Below the pieces are notes generated by a model that saw only the letters and a list, made by a program, of their open reading frames with translations, did not search any database and was not told the origin of the DNA. A stretch of 9,623 nucleotides of DNA. Source: VFZL01 sp046734915. Lineage in GTDB: Bacteria > Acidobacteriota > Vicinamibacteria > Vicinamibacterales > CAVVIG01. Shown one piece after another: positions 1-5,951 of this stretch; positions within the stretch are counted from its first letter, which is position 1; each line of letters opens with the position of its first letter. The stretch is from the NCBI GenBank assembly GCA_046734915.1, contig JBKPSC010000053.1:1-9623 (forward strand), read 5' to 3'. Made by a program: the position numbers and the translations under genes.

Positions 1-11
1 GTCGGCGACAT
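1..11 (-). CDS. possible 5' end of a leftward gene running off the left edge
   Basis: On the minus strand an ATG at 11-9 is preceded by a full GGAGG (22-18 on the minus strand) with a 6-nt spacer, an ideal Shine-Dalgarno arrangement. Only the codons M-S-P and part of a fourth fall inside the window, so the product cannot be identified. If real, the gene is divergent from the ATPase at 239, and the roughly 225 bp between them would hold both promoters. A short imperfect hairpin (CCTT-AGCG-AAGG, 30-41) lies just upstream in its presumed leader. The call rests only on the RBS/ATG pair and would fail if the reading frame closes soon after the left edge. Confidence 0.35.
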
Positions 12-78
12 GTGACGCCTCCGAGCGGACCTTAGCGAAGGGCCACGCGACAAGTCAAATGGTGCCAACGTGAATCTT

Positions 79-192
79 GGGATTGTGGATTCAGGGGATT
101 GTGGATTGCCCTGACCCATTCCCCCAATCCTCAATCCCGCATTCCCTAATTTCATTCCCTCATTCCCACAATCCCTCATTCCCAAATTCACC
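79..192. repeat. degenerate 8-bp tandem repeat array with inverted left part
   Basis: Ten right-hand units of the form ATTCCCNN/AATCCCNN run from 118 to 192 (starts at 118, 126, 133, 141, 149, 154, 162, 170, 178, 186). Most are exactly 8 bp; three are 7 bp and one is cut to 5 bp. To the left, 79-110 holds four 8-bp units in the opposite orientation (GGGATTGT, GGATTCAG, GGGATTGT, GGATTGCC), so that GGGATTGTGGATT occurs twice, at 79-91 and 95-107, 16 bp apart. Only 7 bp separate the two orientations. The units abut with no spacers, so this is not CRISPR-like. Its base composition (AT-richer, strand-skewed) differs sharply from the GC-rich genes around it. Function is unknown. Confidence 0.8.
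95..138. repeat. fold-back hairpin inside the 8-bp repeat array
   Basis: GGGATTGTGGATT at 95-107 pairs with AATCCTCAATCCC at 126-138 in 12 of 13 positions, with a single T-T mismatch and an 18-nt loop. The same left arm also occurs at 79-91, and a shorter partner (CCACAATCCC, 166-175) lies further right, so several alternative foldings are possible. No uridine run follows, so it does not look like an intrinsic terminator. It may be a by-product of the array having units in both orientations, or a protein- or RNA-level element; the sequence does not decide. Confidence 0.6.
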
Positions 193-199
193 ATCGTGA

Positions 200-239
200 G
201 TTACGTTATTCACCGTAACCGTTACGGAGAGCGACGTAA
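200..239 (+). promoter_or_regulatory. twin dyad TTACG-N8-CGTAA abutting the ATPase start codon (candidate operator or RNA switch)
   Basis: Two inverted repeats of identical geometry lie side by side: TTACG at 201-205 with CGTAA at 214-218, and TTACG at 222-226 with CGTAA at 235-239. Each has an 8-bp spacer, and they repeat at exactly 21 bp, about two helical turns. The first extends to 6-bp arms (GTTACG/CGTAAC, 200-219). The inner arms also form the palindrome CCGTAACCGTTACGG (213-227). The second dyad encloses the ribosome-binding site GGAGAG (226-231), and its last A is the first base of the ATG at 239. A dimeric repressor bound here would block transcription or initiation of the ATPase gene; alternatively, the arms can form mutually exclusive RNA hairpins around the RBS. 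The ATPase's own winged-helix-like C-terminus is one possible binder. This is inference from geometry only. Confidence 0.6.
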
Positions 240-1384
240 TGCAGAATCCCTTCGTCTACGGCGAGGTGGTGCCGCCGGCGGCGTTCGTCAACCGCATCGC
301 CGAGCTGGACCGGCTGGTGAGCGATCTCGCCGCGTCGCAGAAGATCTTTCTGATCTCGCCGCGACGCTACGGCAAGTCTTCGCTCATCCGCCACGCGCTC
401 GCCGCCATGTCGAAGCGCGGCGCGCTCACCGTCGATGTGACGGTCAGCAGCTTCAGCTCGTACGTCGCCTTTCTCGAGGGTTATGCCCGCGCGCTGATGG
501 CCGCGGAGACGAAGTGGGACCGCGCCCGCACGTGGATTCGCGACGCCATCCAAACGGCGCGGGCGGAGGTCCGCTATGCGCCAGACTCGTCGCCGCTTGG
601 CGTGTTGACAGTGTCGTTTCCCTCGGTGCGGACCGACCGAGACATCTCCCGCCTGGCGCAGGAAGTCTTTGCGCTGCCCGCCCGCCTGGCGGAGCTCCGC
701 AAGCGGCAGGTCGTCGTCGCGCTCGACGAGTTTCAGGCCATCAACGGGTTCAATGGAGGCTCGGTCGAGCATGCCATGCGCGCCGCCGTGCAGCACCAGC
801 GCCAGGTCGGCTACGTGTTCGCCGGATCGGAACCGAGCCTCATGGAGCGGATGCTCGGACCGAAGCGTCCGTTCTACAAGGCCGGACCGGTGTTGCGCCT
901 GCAGAAGATTCCACCGGACGAATTCGCCGAGTTCATCGAAGCGCGGTTCACCGCCTCTGGCATCAGGGCCGAAGCCGGACTCGGCGCGGCTGTCGTCGAG
1001 CTGGCCGGCAACCTGCCCTACGACGTCCAACGCCTCGCTCACGAAACATGGGACCAGGTGCGAGAGAGCGGCCGACGCCGCGCGACACTCGACGACCTGC
1101 ACGATGCTTTGAAGCGGTTGCTCAGCGAGCAACAGGTCATGTTCGAGGGCGTCTGGCAGCGCATGACGCTCGGCCAGCGGGCCGTTCTGCGCGCGGTCGT
1201 GCTCGAAGACGGGCGCGGCCTGCTGTCGGCCGACATCCGGACACGCCATCGCCTCGGCGGGCCGTCGACGGTTCAGGCTGCCCTGACTGCCCTCAATCGC
1301 GATGACGTCGTCACCCGGGACGGCGATCGCTACACCGTCGTCGACTCGCTGCTGCGGGAGTGGGTGGCCCGGCAGACCTTCTGA
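239..1384 (+). CDS. AAA/STAND-like ATPase (archaeal-ATPase type) with C-terminal winged-helix-like domain
   Basis: 381 aa. The N-terminus NPFVYGEVV...FVNRIAEL (3-24) is the hallmark opening of this ATPase group. The P-loop is SPRRYGKSS (40-48), with K46 and S47 as the nucleotide contacts. Walker B is VVVALDE (158-164, D163/E164). A sensor-like YVFAGSEPSLM follows at 192-202, then RPFYKAGPVLRLQ (210-222). Residues about 303-381 contain a helical segment ending in TVQAALTALNRDDVVTRDGDRYTVVDSL, which reads as a winged helix. No transmembrane segment or nuclease motif is seen. Homologues are usually annotated only as ATP-binding proteins; their role (NTP-driven switch, DNA or partner handling) is not established. 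The ATG at 239 has GGAGAG 7 nt upstream. It is monocistronic, convergent with the SDR gene and preceded by a twin dyad, so it may be specifically regulated. ATPase identity is secure; function is unknown. Confidence 0.88.
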   Translation: MQNPFVYGEVVPPAAFVNRIAELDRLVSDLAASQKIFLISPRRYGKSSLIRHALAAMSKRGALTVDVTVSSFSSYVAFLEGYARALMAAETKWDRARTWIRDAIQTARAEVRYAPDSSPLGVLTVSFPSVRTDRDISRLAQEVFALPARLAELRKRQVVVALDEFQAINGFNGGSVEHAMRAAVQHQRQVGYVFAGSEPSLMERMLGPKRPFYKAGPVLRLQKIPPDEFAEFIEARFTASGIRAEAGLGAAVVELAGNLPYDVQRLAHETWDQVRESGRRRATLDDLHDALKRLLSEQQVMFEGVWQRMTLGQRAVLRAVVLEDGRGLLSADIRTRHRLGGPSTVQAALTALNRDDVVTRDGDRYTVVDSLLREWVARQTF

Positions 1385-1398
1385 GCCGCGCCAGCGGC
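1385..1398. terminator. short GC hairpin between convergent genes (weak terminator candidate)
   Basis: GCCGC (1385-1389) and GCGGC (1394-1398) form a perfect 5-bp stem with a 4-nt loop, directly after the ATPase stop codon and within the 39-bp gap to the convergent SDR stop. No T-run follows on either strand, so it does not meet the usual intrinsic-terminator pattern. It could act as a 3'-end stabiliser or mean nothing in such GC-rich DNA. Nothing else is visible in the gap. Confidence 0.22.
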
Positions 1399-1423
1399 CT
1401 GAACTGACGCTGACCACGCTCGT

Positions 1424-2461
1424 TCAACGGCTCGGCAAATGGCCCCAGCGTTTCAGATCCTCCATCGTTTCAAGGATCGTGTCTTTGACCGGGCGGAACG
1501 CGATGCCGAGCTCCCGGCGGATCTTGCTCGTGTCGTACCGAGGCACCCGCCCCACGTGCGTTCGCAGGTAGGACCTCACGCCTTTGCTCTCCGCGAACGC
1601 CGCGACCCGCACGATGGCGCTCGCGAGGGGACTGTCCAATGGCATCCGTGGCAAGCCCTGGTAACCCTTCTCGGCAAGCAACTGGACGATTGCGCGCATC
1701 GAGAACGTGTCACCGGCACAGAGGTAGCGACCGTGTGCGGCAGGGCGCTCCATGGCTCGGATGTGCGCCTCGGCGACGTCGCGGACGTCGACGAATCCCC
1801 ACGTCAGCGAGATGATGCCGGGATACGTGCCTTTCACGATGTCCACGAGCACCTGGTTCGATGTGTTGAGACCGGCGGTCAGCGATGGACCAATGACCAT
1901 GAATGGATTGATCGCAATGAGATCGAATTGCGGCTTCTTCTCTCCAATGAAAGTCCAGGCAGCGCGTTCCGCCATCGTCTTCGCGTAGTAGTAGGGATTG
2001 CGACTGAGGCTTGACTTGGTATTCCAGTCGGCTTCGGTCAGTGTGTGAGCACTGTCAGGCTCGTCCGTCACAGCGGCCATCGAAGAAGTCAGCACGACCC
2101 GCCGGACGCTGAACGCTTTGGCGCACGCGGCAAGCACCTCGCGCGTGCCGTTGACCGCCGGATCAACGAGATCGATCCGCGGATCGTTGACCGTCAAGGC
2201 ATACGGGCTGGCCGTATGCATGACCGTGTCACAGCCCAGCGCGGGCGCATCGAAGGATCCGGCACTTGTCAGGTCCGCTTCGACCAGCTCGAGGCGTTCG
2301 GCCGCAGCGGGCAGGGCCCGAAGCCGGCCCACGTCGCCTCGCTTCTTCAGCGACCGGACGGTGCCGCGCACGCTGTAGCCGGCGGCGAGCAATCGCTCCA
2401 CGATGCGGGAGGCGATGAACCCGGTCGCGCCGGTGACCAGGATTGGCGCTGTCGCCGTCAT
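1424..2461 (-). CDS. extended SDR, NAD(P)-dependent epimerase/dehydratase family, dihydroflavonol-4-reductase-like
   Basis: 345 aa, the usual length for the family. The Rossmann nucleotide-binding loop TGATGFIA is at residues 10-17, and basic residues R32 and R36 in VRGTVRSLKK suggest NADP(H). The active site has S126/S127 in VLTSSMAA and the YxxxK pair Y157/K161 in NPYYYAKTMAE. INPFMVIGPSL follows near 185-195, a typical substrate-loop segment. By family it would reduce a ketone or aldehyde on a small soluble substrate in the cytosol; the substrate is unknown, and DFR-like bacterial members are not flavonoid enzymes. It is the last gene of the six-gene leftward run; its ATG overlaps the TGA of the acetyltransferase gene by 4 nt (ATGA), implying translational coupling. 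The fold is certain; the specific reaction is not. Confidence 0.9.
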   Translation of the reverse strand: MTATAPILVTGATGFIASRIVERLLAAGYSVRGTVRSLKKRGDVGRLRALPAAAERLELVEADLTSAGSFDAPALGCDTVMHTASPYALTVNDPRIDLVDPAVNGTREVLAACAKAFSVRRVVLTSSMAAVTDEPDSAHTLTEADWNTKSSLSRNPYYYAKTMAERAAWTFIGEKKPQFDLIAINPFMVIGPSLTAGLNTSNQVLVDIVKGTYPGIISLTWGFVDVRDVAEAHIRAMERPAAHGRYLCAGDTFSMRAIVQLLAEKGYQGLPRMPLDSPLASAIVRVAAFAESKGVRSYLRTHVGRVPRYDTSKIRRELGIAFRPVKDTILETMEDLKRWGHLPSR

Positions 2462-3072
2462 CGATCATCACCCCTACCGAACCGCAGCTGTTGGAGGCCG
2501 AGCGAGAAGGCGGATTCCGCGTCCGGGCCCGGCGTCAGCGCCGGAAGCGGCACCGGCGGCGATGGATCGATATCGTCGGGTCTCAGATCAAGCTGATACC
2601 ACACGACGTCGTGCCACCGACCGAACTTGAACCCGATGCGCCGGTAGGTTCCGACGAACGTGAAGCCGAGGGACTCGTGCAGCCGCACGCTCGCGGGGTT
2701 CGGCAACGTGATGCCCGCGCAGGCCCGGATGTATCCCTGCTGGACGAGTAGCGCGAAGAGCGTGGTGTACAAAGCGCGTCCCACACCTTTTCCCTGAAAC
2801 GGTTCGGCGATGTACACAGCCGTGTCAACGGCCCACTTGTACGCGGCACGCTCGCGATGACGGCTGGCGTATGCATATCCTGCGATGCGATCGTCCACGT
2901 CCAGCACCAGCCAGGGGCACTCCCGTTCGACCGTGGCAATGCGAACGGCCATCTCGTCAGCCGTCGGCGCCGTCGTCTCGAACGAGACGCTGGTCGACTC
3001 GCAGTAGGGCGCGTAAATCGCCGCGACGTCAGCGGCATCGCCCGCCGCCGCGAGCCTAATAACTACCGGCAT
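2458..3072 (-). CDS. GNAT N-acetyltransferase of the phosphinothricin acetyltransferase (PAT/Bar) type
   Basis: 204 aa. The opening IRLAAAGDAADVAAIYAPYC and the early SVSFETTAPT (28-37) are typical of the PAT family. The acetyl-CoA pyrophosphate loop is QGKGVGRAL (93-101). LPNPASVRLHESLGF (123-137) is the second conserved GNAT segment, and GRWHDVVWYQ (151-160) is the family's C-terminal signature. Members acetylate free amino groups of compounds such as phosphinothricin, methionine sulfoximine or other amines; the substrate here is undetermined. The catalytic core ends near residue 165; about 35 further residues rich in proline and acidic or polar residues extend it beyond the usual 170-180 aa. 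AGGA lies 8 nt before the ATG. It starts 10 bp after the decarboxylase stop, so it could acetylate that enzyme's amine product, which is only a contextual guess. Confidence 0.88.
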   Translation of the reverse strand: MPVVIRLAAAGDAADVAAIYAPYCESTSVSFETTAPTADEMAVRIATVERECPWLVLDVDDRIAGYAYASRHRERAAYKWAVDTAVYIAEPFQGKGVGRALYTTLFALLVQQGYIRACAGITLPNPASVRLHESLGFTFVGTYRRIGFKFGRWHDVVWYQLDLRPDDIDPSPPVPLPALTPGPDAESAFSLGLQQLRFGRGDDR

Positions 3073-3082
3073 CGACCAGATC

Positions 3083-4468
3083 CTATCGCACCGATTCGAG
3101 CATCGCCCGCCATGCGCGATCGACGTCCTGCGGTGTGGTTCGCCAATTGCTGAACGCGGCCCGCATGGCGTGAACCGAGCCGAAGGTGGTTTGGGTGAGG
3201 TAGGTCTGACCGCTGTCGCGCAGCCGCGTCAGAAACGACGCCACATCGTCGGCTGTCGGAGCTGGCGAGCTCAGCGTGAAGACGACGACGTTCATGCGCA
3301 CGGGCGCGAGCAGCCGAAACGCCGAGGATTCGGCGATGCGCTGGCCAAGAAGCGAGGCGCACTGGCAGCTCGATTCGACGATCGCGCGGTAGCCGGCGGC
3401 ACCGTAGGCCATGAGCGTCATCCACGCAGGCAGAGCACGGAGCCGCCGTGAATTCTCGGGCGTCAGGTGCAGCGCGTCCTCGGTGTTCGGCGCCCCCAGG
3501 TATGCAGCACCAACATTCTGAAACACCTCGGCTTGAAGCGTGTGATGTCGGGTCAGCTGGACCGCGCTGTCGTACGGCACGTTCAGCCACTTGTGCGCGT
3601 CGATGGCGATGGAATCGGCCTGTTCCCAGCCCGCGAGCAACGGCCGATAGGTGGGTGAGCACGCCGCGAAGCCGCCGAACGCGGCGTCCACGTGGAGAAA
3701 AAATGGAAACTGGCGCTGCAGGGCGGCGATCGCGGCAATGTCGTCGAAATCGACGGTGTTGACGACTCCGGCGTTTGCGACCACCACGCACGGCTGACCA
3801 CTTTGAGCGGCCAAAGCCTCACGAAGTGCCGCGCCGTCGACCGACTCACGGCCGGGCACGGTCGCCACCCGCTTCAATGCCGCGCGGCCGACGCCCAGAA
3901 TCGACAGCGCTTTGTAGATACAGGAGTGCGGTGAACCGCTCAGCACGGTGAGCGGCGGCAGACCGTGCGTTCCGCGCTCCGACACATCGACACCGACCTG
4001 ACGGCCCCACCACTGGCGAGCGATGGCCAGGCCAACCATGTTGCTCGTGGTCGCCCCCGTGACGAACCGCCCACTGAACGTGTCCGGCAGTCGGAGGAGT
4101 TCCTTCAGCATGGCAACCGCGGACGCTTCGATGTGCGCCGCGGCCCGGCTCGTGCGATCCGCGGCGTTCTGATCGAAGGTCGACGTCAGCCAATCACCGG
4201 CGAGCGCGGCAATCGTGGTCCCGCCGGTCACGAACCCGAAATACCGTGGCCCCACGCTGCCCGTGAGGGACGAGCCGTAGCTATCGCGGAACGATGCCAG
4301 GGCCGCTCGGAAGCCGACGCCATGGGCCGGGAGCGCCATCGGGGTCGTGGGCGTGGAATTGTTGTTGACGGGCCGATCGGATAGATCGGCCAGGAAGTGG
4401 ATCGCTTCTTCACACGTCAGCCGGAGCAGATCCGCGGCGGCACGGTCGTCCTCAACGGGCTGCGTCAC
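3083..4468 (-). CDS. PLP-dependent group II amino-acid decarboxylase (aromatic amino acid decarboxylase-like)
   Basis: 461 aa from the preferred GTG start. Key residues are in the expected order and spacing: H181 in SPHSCIYKA (stacks on the cofactor ring), D261 in HVDAAFGG (binds the pyridine nitrogen), K293 in DAHKWLNVPYD (Schiff-base lysine). Y323 in AAYLG lies 30 residues past the lysine, matching the catalytic-loop tyrosine of animal DOPA decarboxylase (Y332, 29 past K303), so true decarboxylation is expected over aldehyde-synthase chemistry. The enzyme should be a cytosolic homodimer converting an L-amino acid to its amine; the substrate is undetermined. An upstream in-frame ATG at 4531 would add 21 residues with no family character and overlap the DinB gene by 80 nt. 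The GTG at 4468 overlaps by only 17 nt and leads directly into the conserved N-terminal helix. The stop is TAG. Confidence 0.88.
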   Translation of the reverse strand: MTQPVEDDRAAADLLRLTCEEAIHFLADLSDRPVNNNSTPTTPMALPAHGVGFRAALASFRDSYGSSLTGSVGPRYFGFVTGGTTIAALAGDWLTSTFDQNAADRTSRAAAHIEASAVAMLKELLRLPDTFSGRFVTGATTSNMVGLAIARQWWGRQVGVDVSERGTHGLPPLTVLSGSPHSCIYKALSILGVGRAALKRVATVPGRESVDGAALREALAAQSGQPCVVVANAGVVNTVDFDDIAAIAALQRQFPFFLHVDAAFGGFAACSPTYRPLLAGWEQADSIAIDAHKWLNVPYDSAVQLTRHHTLQAEVFQNVGAAYLGAPNTEDALHLTPENSRRLRALPAWMTLMAYGAAGYRAIVESSCQCASLLGQRIAESSAFRLLAPVRMNVVVFTLSSPAPTADDVASFLTRLRDSGQTYLTQTTFGSVHAMRAAFSNWRTTPQDVDRAWRAMLESVR

Positions 4469-4997
4469 AGGACTCGAGTACGGTCCAGTCCGCCGATGGA
4501 CGCCCCGTCCACAACCAGACGATGAAATCAACCGTCGGCGGTGTGACGTCCAACTCGCGGAGACGCACGCAGATCTGTCCGCGATGGTGCAGCGAGTGCA
4601 GGATTGCCTGGAGGACCGACTCGCCGAGGGTATGCGCCGCAGCCTGACGATTCAAGTACGCCTCGAACTCGCCGGTCCAGGGCTCGCGAAACTCGGCATC
4701 GAGCTGGGGCAGAGGCGCTGTCGTCAGGAAGCCCTGAATCGAGCGATGAGCCGCCACCCCCCAGCGCGCCAGGTCCTCGGGCACGGCAAAGTCGGTCGCC
4801 GGCCGCAGCGCCGCAGCATTTCCCTGCCAAGCGGCGCTGAAAATATGCTGCACCAGGTGCACGTGATGAAACGTGGCCTGCAGGCGAGGATCGTCCTTCG
4901 AGCGCGGCGAGCTCAATGCCGTCGTCCAGACGGTCGCGTCCGCCCACGCCATGTGCTTCGCCAGATCGGTCAGCGAGGCGAGGTCCACGCCCGACAT
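4452..4997 (-). CDS. DinB-fold four-helix-bundle protein (putative metal-dependent enzyme)
   Basis: 181 aa. The opening LASLTDLAKHMAWADATVW is the typical first helix of DinB/YfiT-like proteins. HHVHLVQHIFSAAW (44-57) supplies the first histidine ligand (H47 or H51), and HSLHHRGQICVRLRELD (134-150) has the H134-x3-H138 pair. This three-histidine site usually holds a divalent metal. Despite the name, the family is not the DinB DNA polymerase. Characterised relatives include thiol (bacillithiol or mycothiol) transferases and hydrolases, so a role in thiol conjugation or damage response is possible but unproven. A TAGG lies immediately before the ATG, too close to be a good Shine-Dalgarno. It is third in the six-gene run, 28 bp after the TrmO-like gene, and its 3' end overlaps the decarboxylase start. 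Family assignment is good; biochemical role unknown. Confidence 0.82.
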   Translation of the reverse strand: MSGVDLASLTDLAKHMAWADATVWTTALSSPRSKDDPRLQATFHHVHLVQHIFSAAWQGNAAALRPATDFAVPEDLARWGVAAHRSIQGFLTTAPLPQLDAEFREPWTGEFEAYLNRQAAAHTLGESVLQAILHSLHHRGQICVRLRELDVTPPTVDFIVWLWTGRPSADWTVLESCDAAR

Positions 4998-5025
4998 CCT
5001 AGCATCGGAGGGTGCCGCTCACCGT

Positions 5026-5490
5026 TCAGAAGCGGCGCCAGTACTCTCGCATGAGCTCGGTCGCCCAGTCGGGTTGCCGCACCGGGCTGCGAGGCAGGAA
5101 CTCGCGGATAACAGGCTTGACGTCGAGCACCGGCGTGCCGTCGATGGCGTCCAGACCGCGGACCTTCAGCATTCGCCCCTCACGGCCGATCACTTCGACG
5201 ATGGTGCTGCCGAGACGATTCGGTCGCGCTTTGCCCCGCTGCGCAAAGATGCCGACCTTGGGCCAGCTGGAATTTCCGCGCGGATGACGTGCGCCCCAGA
5301 CGATGTCAGCGGCGTTGAGGCGATCGAAGTAGAAGATCACTTCGGCATGCGAGAAGCTATCGATGCCATCCAGCGCTTCAGGCGACAGCGCCGCATCGAG
5401 CCGGATCTGCGACTCGATCGTGCCCCAGTCGTCATCCTCGACTCCCACCCGCGGACTGTGAACGATGCCAATGGGCTCGAGTGTGATCAT
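5026..5490 (-). CDS. TrmO/TsaA-like (UPF0066) SAM-dependent tRNA methyltransferase, short form
   Basis: 154 aa, single-domain. Conserved segments: PIGIVHSP (6-13) at the start, FSHAEVIFYFDR (46-57), VGIFAQRGKARPNRLG (79-94) containing the family's GxFAxR...RPNxxG signature, and LDAIDGTPVLDVKP (113-126). These form the SAM-binding beta-barrel domain of TrmO. In E. coli TrmO methylates N6-threonylcarbamoyladenosine at position 37 of threonine tRNA, improving decoding. The E. coli protein is about 235 aa with a second domain; this one ends right after the barrel, as in many short bacterial and archaeal members whose substrates are less certain. No strong Shine-Dalgarno precedes the ATG. It sits 18 bp after the globin stop, consistent with cotranscription. 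The fold is confident; the exact tRNA target is inferred. Confidence 0.83.
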   Translation of the reverse strand: MITLEPIGIVHSPRVGVEDDDWGTIESQIRLDAALSPEALDGIDSFSHAEVIFYFDRLNAADIVWGARHPRGNSSWPKVGIFAQRGKARPNRLGSTIVEVIGREGRMLKVRGLDAIDGTPVLDVKPVIREFLPRSPVRQPDWATELMREYWRRF

Positions 5491-5508
5491 CAGATAACCC
5501 TGCGCCGG

Positions 5509-5886
5509 CTAGTCCCGGCGGTTTGTCAGCATGGTGGCGACCGATGAGAAGAACTCGCGAAGCAGCGCATCAGCAGGCGACGGCAGCTCGGTTTCGTCGA
5601 GCGCCCGAGTCATGAGCTGCAGCCAGCGTTGCCGCGCGGCGGCGGTTATCGCGAACGGCAGGTGCCGCATCCGGAGTCGTGGATGGCCGCGGGCCTCGAT
5701 GTAGCGCGATGGCCCGCCGAAACGGCCAACGAGGAAGTCGCACAGCCGTTGCTGCGCTCCGGCCAGGTCTTGCGGCGGATACATCGGACCGAGAATGTCG
5801 TCGTGGGGCACCTGCCGGTAGAACGCCGCCACAAGCCGAGCGAAGCCGTCCTCGCCGATCAGCGCGTAGATTTCATGTTCGTTCAA
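5509..5886 (-). CDS. glbO: group II truncated haemoglobin (trHbO/GlbO-like)
   Basis: 125 aa, standard for a truncated 2-on-2 globin. The haem-pocket residues fall at the same numbers as recalled for Mycobacterium tuberculosis trHbO: Y23 (B10), Y36 (CD1), A44 (E7), L48 (E11), H75 (F8 proximal ligand) and W88 (G8, the group II marker). The segment RGHPRLRMRHLPF (66-78) is nearly diagnostic. Such proteins bind O2, NO and peroxide in the cytosol and are linked to redox or nitrosative stress. The start must be the TTG at 5886: upstream in frame there is no ATG, GTG or TTG before a TAA, and the next in-frame ATG would remove the B helix. No Shine-Dalgarno is seen, and a TAAAAT lies 7 nt ahead of the start, so a nearly leaderless message is possible. 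It is first in the six-gene run and divergent from the cupin gene. Confidence 0.92.
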   Translation of the reverse strand: MNEHEIYALIGEDGFARLVAAFYRQVPHDDILGPMYPPQDLAGAQQRLCDFLVGRFGGPSRYIEARGHPRLRMRHLPFAITAAARQRWLQLMTRALDETELPSPADALLREFFSSVATMLTNRRD

Positions 5887-5899
5887 TCGAACGATTTTA
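5880..5899 (-). promoter_or_regulatory. -10-like TAAAAT and palindrome at the globin start
   Basis: On the minus strand, TAAAAT (5899-5894) resembles a -10 hexamer, and the expected transcription start would fall at or just before the TTG start codon of the globin gene. No convincing -35 hexamer is found at 16-18 bp. Overlapping the start codon, CGTTC (5880-5884) and GAACG (5889-5893) form a 5-bp inverted repeat with a 4-bp spacer, which would suit a repressor site on the 65-bp divergent region between globin and cupin genes. Both signals are short and could be chance. Confidence 0.3.
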
Positions 5900-5951
5900 C
5901 CGGCAAGCCGTCGGTGTTAGCATCACACGTCGTCGACGAGAGCGAGGAACC

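Noticed and set aside
79..192. CRISPR-like array
   Set aside because: Repeat units are 8 bp, abut directly without spacers, and no cas genes are nearby.
196..1305. 369-codon plus-strand frame starting with GTG at 196
   Set aside because: It is in a different frame from the ATPase and its product is arginine-rich noise.
239..1384. Anti-phage defence system built on the ATPase
   Set aside because: It stands alone: no nuclease, toxin, protease, reverse transcriptase or membrane effector partner is encoded beside it, and the neighbours are metabolic.
206..1417. 403-codon open frame on the minus strand across the ATPase gene
   Set aside because: It is the antisense shadow of a GC-rich gene; its translation is low-complexity Arg/Asp/Gly-rich with no family motif, whereas the plus frame from 239 has clear Walker motifs.
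3083..4468. Missing catalytic-loop tyrosine in the decarboxylase, suggesting aldehyde synthase activity
   Set aside because: Counting from the Schiff-base lysine, Y323 (in AAYLG) sits at the expected distance of about 30 residues, so the tyrosine is present.
4452..4997. DNA polymerase IV, from the name DinB
   Set aside because: The protein is a small four-helix-bundle metal-binding type with a three-histidine site; it has no polymerase motifs.
4347..5547. Two long plus-strand open frames (4347-5054 and 4873-5547)
   Set aside because: They lie antisense to the DinB, decarboxylase and TrmO-like genes, which have clear conserved motifs; the plus-strand products show none.
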